A stretch of 64,000 nt of DNA. Origin: Cheilinus undulatus. Taxonomy: Eukaryota > Chordata > Actinopteri > Labriformes > Labridae. Each line of letters begins with the position of its first letter. Position 1 is the first letter of the stretch. This document shows, in pieces, positions 25,401-37,400 of this stretch. The notes beneath the pieces are model-generated. The model made no database searches and was not told the origin of the DNA. It saw nothing but the letters and a program-made list of their open reading frames with translations. Location: contig NC_054875.1 of NCBI RefSeq assembly GCF_018320785.1, positions 34,575,657-34,639,656 on the forward strand, in the 5' to 3' direction. Both the position numbers and the translations under genes were made by a program.

Positions 25401-28400
25401 CTTTTTATATCTTCAGCATTTGTAGTTTATGAAATCATTGGTTGCATAAAAAAGACTTTTTTGCAAAAATTTCATTCTTGGTTGTTTAGTTTTTATTTTG
25501 TATCTTACGAAAAAGAAGTCTTCTCCAGTACAGACAGCTTCTGCTCTTTCACATCTGTCTGCAGATTTTTGCACTTCAACATTGGCTTCATTTTTTTAAA
25601 CATTAAAGATTGCTACTTGACGTAGACATAGTGTCAGTCACATGACCATTTAGTTTTGAGTGCAGCTTTAAAGTCCATTTTTGGTAACCATCATACTGGA
25701 AACAACGTCACAGACTAAGTTTCGGTCTGTCTTATAAGAGGTAATGATCTAACACTGAGGTAGGCTGGAAAACAGCTGCAACATGTCTGTTTGTTTTTCA
25801 GATCAGCCCAACCTCTAGTTATGCAAAAATATGACCGTTAGTATAAACAAATGTATGAGTTATAAAAAAAAATGTACCCCCCCATACCCAACACTACCCT
25901 TATCCCTTGTGCTGTGTGTACAAATAAAGACATTTTTCAGACCAAAATCATCTTTTGAACTCGGCTGTTATCAGGTTTATTTGGGCTTTTCTAAAGATGC
26001 CTTTAGACTCGGGGTGTTAATGGGACATCCAGGGCTTTTGCAGCCAGCTTCAAGTGAACTCTTAAGCAACTGCATTTTTTGGAACTTCTGCATTGATTTA
26101 ATTTTTCTAAATTGGAGATTGACACATGGTTTTAGCTTAACGATAGTCAAACACACCCAAAATTAATAAACAATGTTGTAAAGAAATGAAAAGAAGCAAA
26201 CTCCCCAAACAAATCCTCATGACTTTGTGTGTTTTATTTTAAACATCTGGATAATAGATTTTTCTATGACTTCAGCGTATTTACCTTTACATTTTTTACA
26301 TCTTTTTGGAAATGAACAAAGCGATGAACAGCTGGGCTGCTCCATCTAATTAATAATTCAATTTTCTTTTCAGCACATGTGTACTCAAAACAGAACTCCA
26401 GTTGAGAAAGCTGTTTATGATGCACTCAGTGGACCTTGCCCAATTGCACTGTCTGATGGTGTTATTAGTGAAAATCTGTTCAAGAAAAAGAAGAAATGAT
26501 ACTTGTTTCTGCACATCTTTAATCTCAGGAGATCTAACAGCTGCGCAGTTGTGCTCTGACTCAGTAAGAGGTTCAGTTTTATTAATCAGGAAATTGTCTA
26601 GTGGTTAAAATCACTGTCCCTGTATGTATCTCTCCACCTCCACAATAACTGAACACCACACAAGTCAAACTCCTCTTTGTCTAAAGGAAGTCTAAAGAGA
26701 TTTTTATTAGGTCTGGTTTTTAATCTAATCCCTATAGATTACAAACTAGACCTACTAACATGTTTTAATAAGGGGTAAATAAACCCCAGTCTGGAAAATT
26801 TTTATATTTTTCAGTTTCGGCTTGTTTGCAAAGGACACATCTGTTTGGTTCAAATCTCTGTGCTCTGAGGCGAGATGTGTCTTTGATGTGATCAGTATGA
26901 CTGCAGTCACTTTAAGACATCTCTTGGCAAAGTGAAGGACTTTTATTTTAGGAACATCTTCAAGATATAGCCAAGGTTTTACACAGGCCTGTGCTGCGGA
27001 TAAACATCAGGAGCCTTTTAGAACATTTCTAAGCATGAGGTGATCCATTTTTTACTCACATAATGCAGATTTATCCATACCAGTTTTTCCTCTTTATCGA
27101 TTTCAACATTTTTATTAGCATTTTGAAGTGGTCAGGATCATTTTAGGTGAGGTAAAATGACAAATTATCACTGATATGCTTTACATTCATATGTCATATG
27201 TACTTTCACCTTTATGTAAGGGAGTAAAATGCATTTAGAGCCAAAACATTTCAGGTATTTTACAAGCAGATATCTACAAAGGCAAAAACAGCATGATATA
27301 GAAAAAAAATTGAATGAAACACTAAATATGGTGCCTAAGAAAAGTATACAATCATGTTTTACCTTTCTGAGATTAATTTTATATATCAATCATTGTCAAT
27401 AAAAATTGGCTTTTTTTGACGAAAAATTCTTTAATGTCAAAGTCAAAACAGATTTCTACAGAATAGGAGTAGGGCAGCTGGGAAAAAAAATCTTTTTTTG
27501 TACTTGTGAGAAAAAGTCAATTCTGAGATTAAAGTCATAATTCTGACTTTAATTTCAGATTTCAGATTTTTTTTCTCAGAATTATTCTTTTTCTCAGTAT
27601 TCTGAATTAAATCTCTAAATACTGAGAAAAAAGATTTCTGAGAAAAAGTCAGAATTCTGAGATTAAAATCAGAACTCTTCTTTTGCCCCAGAATTCTGAG
27701 ATTAAAGTCAGAATACTAAGAAAAAAGAATTCTGAGAAAAAAGTCAGAAATCTGAGAGAAAAGTCAGAATTCTGACTTTTTTCAGGAGTCAGAATTCTTC
27801 TCAGACATCTGATTTTAATTTTAGAATTCTGACTTTAATCTCAGGATTCTGACTTTTTCCTCACAAGTAAAAAAAAATAGTGTCTCAAATCTTGTTTTTT
27901 CCAGTTGCCCCAATCCTCTTTCATAGATTTATATTAAGTATTTTTGATTAAACAAAATTATGTAAGGTAAAATAAGTGATGTCATAAATATTCAGCCCCT
28001 CTTAAAGTGACTGATCTAATTCAATAGAGATCTAGCAAACTGATGCTAATAGTCTCACGACTAGTGAAATTAAGATCACCTGAGCGCAGGCAATGTGTCT
28101 CAATTGATTGTAGTATAAAGACACCTGTGTCTAAAAGGTCCAGTCCCTGGTAAATCAGTAGTCCTTGCTACCGTTACACCATGAAGACAAAAGAACACTC
28201 CAAGCAACAAGAGAAAAGGTTAGCAGAAAGTTAAAGTCAGGGGATGGATACAAAAATATTTGTATTTGCGGTGATGAATCAAGCTTCTCTGCCAAACAGA
28301 GAAGCTTGATTCGTGACCCCACAGAGCATTGGACTTGGTGATTTGAAGCTTGCATGCGGCTGCTCGGCCATGGAAACCTATCGAGAAGCTCAAGTTTTTG

Positions 28401-31400
28401 TGCTTGCATTAATGCCAGTGGAAGTTCAGAACTCTTCAGTGATGGAATCAGCAGTGTTTGTAACTTTAATGCACCATGCGCCTTAGCAGTCGTTGACTGT
28501 CTGGCTGAGTTGCTGATGTTCCTAAATGCTTCCACTTTGTAATAGTATCATTTAAAGTTGACTGTGGACTACCCAGCAGGGGTAAATTGACAAATTGTCT
28601 TGTCGCAAAGGTGGCATCGATCACAGTACCACGCTTGAAGTCGGAGATCTCTTCAGAACAACCCATTCTGTATCAGAAATGTTTGCTAATGGTGACTTAT
28701 TGGCTGCTTCCTTTTCACCTATAGCAACGGGTCTGATTGAAACACCTGAATTAATTAACTTCTGTGGCCAAAAACTTTTGTCTGTATAGTGTATATATGC
28801 AATAAAAGGTATATTACTATTAATATTTACAATGTAAACTCTACAGTAAAGATAAATGTGGAAAGAAGGTCTGGGTATGTATCCAGAGTTTGAAAGCTAT
28901 CAAAGTGAATTGAAGAAATCACAATGGACTGTGGGATATGTAGTTCCATCAGCCTCATAGAAAATATGTAAACAGTCTTGTAAATTTGCCCAATTCTAAT
29001 TTTTGGATGGCATTTTTGTGCCAAATCAACATTAAGTCATATGTATTCAGGTGTCTGCTTAGCTTGGTTCCTGAATTCAGAGGTGATGCAAGGATCTTGT
29101 GAAATGTCAATCGAGGATTTGAATGGCAACATTTCTTCCCATGTCCAAAGCTGTCAAAAAAGTGGAGGGGCACAGTGGCACTCTGTTGCTCCAGGTCTAA
29201 CCAGGCCTGGGCAGTCACCTCAGAGTCAGTACACGCCACCATTTCTATAAATGAGCACTGAGAGGAACACTTGTACAGATTATACGTCATGTTCCTGTTG
29301 CTTGTGTTTGTGCATGAGCTATTGCTCTGTGTTGAAGCCCGACTCTTTCATCTGTGCACAGGCCAGGGAAGTGAACGTGCTTGAGTACTGACAGTTGTGA
29401 GACAAACTTTGTTTGCCTCTAAACCACCAATGTTTGGAGCAAAGAAGGGACAAAAACGATTCCTTGATCATTAAATGTTTGCAGCTCTCACTGTGGTCCC
29501 TCGTTGAGTTTTGATTTAACAAGCAGCATATTAATGAGTGATATTTAAAGGAGTCCCTGGTGGGTTAAGAGCTAGGGTAGCAGATTTTCATCCTAATTTT
29601 GGTTTGGAGAGCTATGCTAAGCTAACCCTTTTCTGGCTGTAGCGTCATATTTAACAGACTGGTAGTATTTTTGATTGATTTTTTCCCGATTGCAAAAAAG
29701 TGACATGAAATTGACAGTTTTTTAGCTTTTTTTGCAGAACTTAATATGTTTGCAGGGCTTTTATGTCACCAAAATTCCCCTTCTTTTAACCCGTGAAGTT
29801 TTTTAGGGGCTTCAGGGTCCAAACACAAACGCACACAAACAGCAAATAAGAAAAGACAAACTCAAACACGGAGGCGCTCTGTCTGCGTCTTTGGGTGTAT
29901 TTGCTCTGTCTGCTGCTTGAGTGTATTTGCTATAAGTTTTAGGAGAACAGAGGACGGGCTGATGCCAAATGTGGCTTTGAGGTACAGCTGAGTCGGGGGG
30001 AGGAGGGGGAGGAGAGGGACGTTCACATTCGAGGGAAGGGGGGGGGACATCTGTCGCCCATGGCTGCCTGCTGTCTGCCTTTAGCACCCAACGCTGGAGC
30101 TTGGCAGAAGTGAAATTCATTTTGTTCTCATGTTTATTTTCTGAAAGAGAAAGAAAGGAGAGGAAGGAGAGGGGGGGCTGGGGGGTTTCCTGTTGAAGCA
30201 GTGGAACAGAGGCGGGGGAGGAAGGGGGGGGGGGTTGCTGAGACCAACAGCACACCTGTGGCTGGGTGTAGTTGTGGCTGGGTTCAGTGAAGCTTCAGGG
30301 CGGGCAGTGTGTGAGCTGGTTTGTGTGTTTAAAATGCAGCTAAGGTCGAGTAAAAAATGTTCCTGCAGGGAAACATCAGAGAATTATGAAACAGTCTCTG
30401 TGGGCAGCGACATGTTGAATTCTTAAATACCGTATCTGTTTGGCAGACTCTCTACATCCTTTTTTGTCTTCCTCTGGATCCTTTTGTGCTGCCTCCCTAT
30501 AGCTCTTAACAGTCTTCCTCTTCTCTTCCTCAGCATGGAGTTAACTCTGGCTGTCAGGGGGTTTAGGAACACAGAAAGTCCTCAGGTGTTAATTTTCTTA
30601 CCCTGGGACCCAATTAGGAGAAGCCATACTGTCGGTAGAAAAGCCTTATTTGAAAAGCATTTTAAAAACCTCATGTTGGAAGCTTTTCATAGCACAGAGG
30701 TTTACTCTTTCATTGATGATGATACATTTTTATCTGCATTTATTTATTTCTCTCAGTTCAGCTGTATTGTAACACATAACACACTTTGTTCCTCTTTTAA
30801 ACTTTTTGTTGAAGTTTTGCATTTAGAAGAAAATATCACTGATGTGTAAACACTTTATGAATGACTGGTATTACAGGCAAGGCCGCTCCTAAAGGGGAGA
30901 TAAAGGGGAGAGTTTTCTAGGGCCCAACCAAACTGGGGGCCCGAGGAGGTCTGGAAAATTATGGTCTATTATAAAGGTAAACTGTGATAATGATATTTAA
31001 TTTTTAACCTGAATAATAACCACACTTATCGAAGCAACAAAAAATAAATAGATGTGCACAATGTCAGACTTCATGCTCGCTTTCTCTCTCTTTCTCTCTC
31101 TCTCTAATCCAGTCTTTCTCATTTTTTCTTTTTTATTCTTAAGTATGTGTAATGGTTGTACTGTAATTGTTGCACTGTAATCATAAGTGGTCTGCACAGT
31201 TGGCATGTGGATGCAAATAGTAAAATTAGGGATTTCTTTACTGATCGCTGATCCTCTTTATAGGGCATAAGTACCTTGTGTTTTATTTAGAGTTTTTTGG
31301 TAATGTTAACAATATATACGTGCATAATAGCTAGGTTTTCATTATAGTTTTTCACAAAATAAAAGAAATATTTCTTAAATTTCAACTAAGTACAATTACG

Positions 31401-34400
31401 CTTTGAATGTTTTCCCTTTGAAGAGTTTTGGGGTAAAATCTCATCTCACGAAACTCTGCTGCAAACCTGTTGCATGTTGGTACAGTTATGATTACATCTA
31501 CAGGGGTTGCCTTGATAATTTTGAACAAACGACGAAGGCAACGGATGATAGCTCAGAGGCAAAGTCCATATATATGGAAAAAGCAATGTATAAGGGTTTA
31601 AGTATGATTTTAAGAATAGTCTCATCCTCTTTTCTGTCCACATGTACTGCACCATGTCGTCTCGTAGTGAACTGGTCATGTGACACCGTATGTTATGTCT
31701 TGTGACGTCTAAATGCGGAAAAAGTGTTTCCATTACACTTTTGCGAAATATTTCTATATCAAAACATCTGAAAAACTTCCTCATAGGAGCCAGAAACATA
31801 AAAAAATATTCTAATGCTGTTAATTTAGGGCAGCTGCGGCATAAACCTTACTTTGGGTGGTAGTCTAATAAATTTGTTAAGCACTGTAAATCTTAAAAAA
31901 TATAAAAAGGAAAAAATGGGTTAAAATGGGTTAAAAAAAAGTGGCCAAACTGGGGAAAAGTAGCAAAATTTAGTTGAAGTGGAGAAAATGTGTGGCACAT
32001 CTGGGTTGCAATTGGGAAATATTGTTACAAGTAGCAAAAAGCAGTGGTAAAAATGGGCTTAAAAGACTTAGAACTCATAAAAATGGGCAAAAAGGGGCAA
32101 AGATAGTTCACAAGTGACAAACAACGCAAAAAAAGAAAAAATTAAGGTTAAAGTGGCAACGAAAGGATTTGGTTATACAGTAAATGGCAAAAAGAAGTGT
32201 CCACAATGGGAAAAAGATGTGGTAAAAAGGGGCAAAAAGCAGTGGAATGAGTAGAAAGTGACTAAACCTCAGCAAATCAAGGCAAAAAGCAGCAAAAATG
32301 TGTTTTAAGTGGCAAAGAGAAATGGCAAAAAGAGGTTAAAATTGGGTTAAATTTGGAAAAAAGAAGTGGCAAAACAGGCAAAAAGCAGCAAAAATGTGGC
32401 AAAGCTTGTGAGTTAGTTCAGGCAGTGATTTCAAGCACAATAATTCACACCTGACATCCATCTAATCCAATCACATGATTGACATCCTCCTAATTCAGTG
32501 GTCTATTTAAGCTGCAAGATGCTCGCAATCGCCTGCTGCCCTAGATCAGCACTGTGCTCTTGCTTCAACCCACCTCCACCCCAGCATCCATCTGTTGGCT
32601 CTGACTGGGGTTTAAGATGTTATCTCATCACTCCTCAATTCTGCATGTAAGATAAATTGGTGAGTAGTGGTTAAGTCAGCGCCTGACGCCAAACTATGCC
32701 ATGCTATGCTACCATAATACTTGCAGAAACTTACAATTGTGAAATGACTTACTGAAATGGGTTTTATGTGGCAAAAGAGACATTGACATTCACATACATT
32801 TATTTAGGCTATCATATCAATAAAAAACTTTGAAAAGTAAATAAATAATGCTGGCTTTTTACTGTGAAGCAGCTGCAAGCAGATGTTAAGCAAAACAAAT
32901 GGATACAAATAAGTGAATCCGATTCTTTTGGTAGTTGTTTTCTTGCTCGTAAGAACAAAATATGTTTGTGAGAGCTTGTTGGAAGCAGCAAGAGAAAGTT
33001 GGAAAGATTATGCAGATCATGTAGAAGGGCAAGCATCATCTCTTTGAGTGCATGCTGTACTCTTGTAACTCATACAAACAGCAACAAATTGAAATGATAA
33101 TCACTTACGCTGCCATGATAAACCCAGTAAACAAATCAGTGAATGCAAAGTCTGTCCGTATCACGCAGCTCCATCTGTATTCATATATTCATTTAAATGT
33201 CTTTCTTGTCTGCTGACATTAGAGCTGAGTGTCCAGTGCTGATGTTGGCCTTTCCATCTCTCACCCTCCCTCAAGCTGTGCGTGTCTGTGCGTGCGTGGT
33301 GAGGAGGACGCAGGGTCATGTATGTGGGTGCTCCACAAACGTGTGTGTTTGTCTCTTTGACTGACTCACCCTCCTCACATCCCTGATCTGAACTATTAAA
33401 AGCCTGTTTATCCGGAGGCGTGATGGATATGATGGCTGATCCTTCTCCTTCCAGCTCACTCCTCGCCCAAGGAGTCCTGACCTTGACCCTCAAAAGAAGA
33501 ATAAATACACAGATGTTTTTTCTTCTTCTTTTTATTCAGCACATCATATCGCTTTAATCCCGATGCCTGTTTTTGAGGAAGGGCAGTGAGGGGGAGTGCA
33601 GAGGAAGCCGTCTGTAAGGGAGTAACCCCAGAGAGAGGAGGCAGTCAGTGGAGGTTATTCTGCTCTCATGGGTCTGTTAGTGAGCGTACACCCATGCAGC
33701 TGCACCAATTAGCCCCCACTCAGCACATACACACTCATAAACACACGTAAACGCGCACACTGACATCCTCTTTTAAGCTGCTTATCTGGCTACACACAAC
33801 CTGTTAAGTATGCCTTTGTAATATCATTTCCTCCAGACTTGCATGCTCACTTTTCTAGTGTTGGAGTGAGTGTCTGCATGTCTGTTTACACCTCCCTGTG
33901 TGTGTGTCTAAGGGTGTGTTTGACAGTCAGAGATGATGCCAAGCGCAGGGAGGAGAGGCGAGCCGCAGCTCCCTCTCGTACGATGCCGCTGTCACATTGG
34001 ATCAGTCAGGCGGCTGCACAGGCTGGCAGGCCGGCAGGCAGCGGCACACAGTCGTGGGAATGACACTGCACTTCTGCTTTGGGAGATACCAAGGGAGCGC
34101 GAGCGAGGAGAGACGAGATATACGGAGATTATTAGCTTCAGCTGTGCTTTGACGTTTTATGTTATTGAATATCATTAGGCACTGGGTTTTATCTTTGTCA
34201 TGGTGCTGCATCCTCATCTTGGCGCAGTGAAATGACCCTTTAAATCTATTCTTTCTATTTCTCGTTAGCTCCAACATTAACAATATATACTGCTTAAGTT
34301 CAAACACTACTTATAATATTCCTGCATGGTGATCAGAAATGTACAACTTTTGAGTCAAAATGATGGCAGTTGTGGGGTCGTGTCTCAAACACACAGTATG

Positions 34401-37400
34401 TAAATTCCACTGCCAGGGGGCTCTCAATCAAACTATAACAAAAGATTAAGAGTAGAGACGTGCTCTCCAGCTCTTCCCACCCACGCTGCATGATTCTTAT
34501 TTTTTAGATTATTTTTGGGCTTTTTGCCTTTTTCCTGATAGGAGAACTTAAGAGAAAGAGGAAATATGGGGAGAGAGTGGGGAAAAACATGCAACAAACA
34601 GCGCCAAGACCATGAATCGATCCCGCGACCAGCACGTTGAGGACTACAGCCTCCGTATATAGGTGCCAGATCAACAAAGCCAAACTGGCGCTGCTTAACT
34701 CTTGTGTTTAACTGAGGAATCTACAATAAAAACTGCACCCCTGAAGGTGTAAACAGTAAGGTACTGTTTTTGTTTCATGGTTGAATTTAAAGTTTTAATT
34801 TAAAGTTTGAATTTGAAGTTTAGCTGAAAAACAACATAAATCTAAAATCAGGAATAGTTTCGTACAGATCAAATCTATTATGCAGTGAAGCATAAGTTTC
34901 AGCATGTATTGTGTGTACAGGGACCAATTCAAGATTTTGCTTTACAAGCATTTCAATTGTATCCTATTTGACATTTAACTGACAGTGATCAAGACAAACA
35001 GGTTCACACATGAATAGCATGCAAAGAAAATACTTAATTTTCAGCAACGTTTGGATGTCAGGGAGATGCTGACTCCTAACTCCAAGTAGTGTTTAAGTTG
35101 CACAGTTTCTGTTGAGTGTACCATTATAAGTAATAGTGATAAAAAAGAATAAATTTCTGATCAAATCCTCTTGTTGTGAAGTCAAAATGGCATTATTAGT
35201 CAAAGGTGTTGTTTGATTTATTGCCATGTGATGTAGTTTTTCTAGGGATTTGAAATTGTAAAATACTTCCAGCTCTCATTTCTGATAGCTTTCATTTTGA
35301 TTAAGTCATCCAGCCCTCTCATAACACTGTCATTTGATTTAATAGCTGCCAAAATCCAAATGTGAGAAAACAGGCGTTAAGCAAAATGTTGATACCTTCA
35401 TCTTGGTTCCCTTATAAACATCACTGTTATAGGCTTCAGAGGCAACAGAGGTTTTTGTACTCTTCCTCTCCTTTTTTTCCTTTAAATTTGACCTCTCAGG
35501 GTGCATTTATGCGAGGGCCAGTTGCCCCGTTTGGTGCTAAAGCACTCTGGTCCCACCTCCCGTTCCTCTATGGCCTGCATTCATGAGCAGGGATATGCCA
35601 TAATATCATAAAACAACAGATGGAGTTTACACATAGCACAAGAGAGAAATACACTGACAACATGGCAGTTTCTTTACTCACTTTGTGGCTTCTCTGGTGA
35701 TGTTTTTGCTCAGATACGACTAAAGAACACTCTGCTGTTGTTTAAAATGATTTTCAAGAGGAACGGCAGTATTGATTAAATGCCACCTCCACGTTGTGCT
35801 TCTGCGTGCGTGTGTGAGTGATCGCACTGTGCCGAAGCACACCTCTTCCAACTGTGCCTGGGCCAAGAAAGTGTACTGTGCTTGAGTTTCTACAGATCAC
35901 TCACACTAGTCAAACGAACTGGTCTTAGGGTGTCAAGTGTGCTTTGGCATGATATGGATTGCCTTTTGTAAGCATGCCCTTTGTTCACATGACAGCTTTA
36001 TCCTCCTAGTAACATTAATGCCTCCCAAGGCACTGATAAAGATTTGATGTTTGGGAAGCAAGTGGTAGAGAGTTCAACACCTTTTATAGTGGGAGACTGG
36101 TTCTTTACATCAGACAAAATAAATGATAGAAAAACGGCATGCAAATTAAATCTTTTGTTCTGTTCTGTTGGTTCTATGAAATTAAAATTTTAAAATAATG
36201 TTTATTGTTCATGAACTCTAGTGGCTCATCTATGTTAGCTAGGTTAGCTTTAGCAGCTTTGTAAGCCAAGTAAATATGTTATCTATGTAGCTATATTAGC
36301 TTTGGCTAAATTTGCCAAAGCTCACATTGCTAAATCTCACATTGCTAAAGCTAAAGTAGCTACATAAACTTTTTTAGTAACTTTATTACATGGTTAGTGT
36401 AGCTATGCCAGCTTTAGCTAGAGCTAACAAAGCTAAATCTTGTTTTTCACTCTAAAGCTAGAAATATATTGTACTGTCAAATTATGCCACTTATGATATT
36501 TTGGCCATGTATTTTTGGAGCTTTTTAGGTTGTCGGTTGAGATAAAAAACTGTTAAACTTTAACATTCATTAAAACACAGTCTGAAAGAAAAGCATGTAA
36601 AAAAAATGATACAAAATGTTCAAAGATGACAGCTAGTTTCCAGTCATTCTTAAACAAAGATAGCAACATTCACTTTTTTCAAACACTATTTTGTTTCAAA
36701 TGCTCTTATAGCCTACTACTACAGTATATTTGTTATCAAATGATTGTCTACATGTGTTTTGTGGATGTGGAGAAGGCTTGAGTCCCTAGGGGGTTATGTG
36801 GGGGGTACTGCGGTAAAATGAGGTTCTGGGGCCGCTATGGCAAGCCATCAGGTCCTTGTATGAGTTATCGTACAGTTTGCAGCATGGAGTTTGTGTTTGC
36901 ATTCTCAGCACAAAGTCAGGGACAATCCCGGTGTGTGTTGGCCCACCAGGGCTGCCCTTTTTAAGATTCTGTTTGTGACTTTTATGGACAGGATCTCAAG
37001 GCACAGTCATGGGGAGGAGAGTTTCTGGGTTGGGGGACATCAGAATTTCATTACTGCTGTTTGCAAATGATGTGGTTCTGTTGGCTTCCTCAGCTGGGGA
37101 CCTCCAGCAGGCACTGAGGCGGTTTGCAGCTGGCTGCGAAGTGGCTGGTATGACAATAGGCACCTCTGAGTCTGAGGCCAGGATTTTCTGGTGAAATTCA
37201 GTGGATTGAGTCTTTGCCCCAGGTGAAGGAGTTCTTGTTCAGGGGTTAGGGTACAATGAACAGTGAGGTTGACAGGTAGATCAGTGCAGCCTCATCAGTG
37301 TTGCAGGCTTTGTGATGCAGAGGGAGCTGAGCCAGAAGGCAAAGCTTTCAATTTACCGGTCGATCTATGTTCCATCCCTCACCTATGGTGATGAGCTTTG

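Noticed and set aside
29812..30426. Proline- and glycine-rich ORFs on both strands
   Set aside because: Produced by G-run simple sequence inside intron 3.
34600..34697. tRNA gene on the minus strand
   Set aside because: The head is degenerate and fused to a SINE body and tail that recur at 16985-17080.
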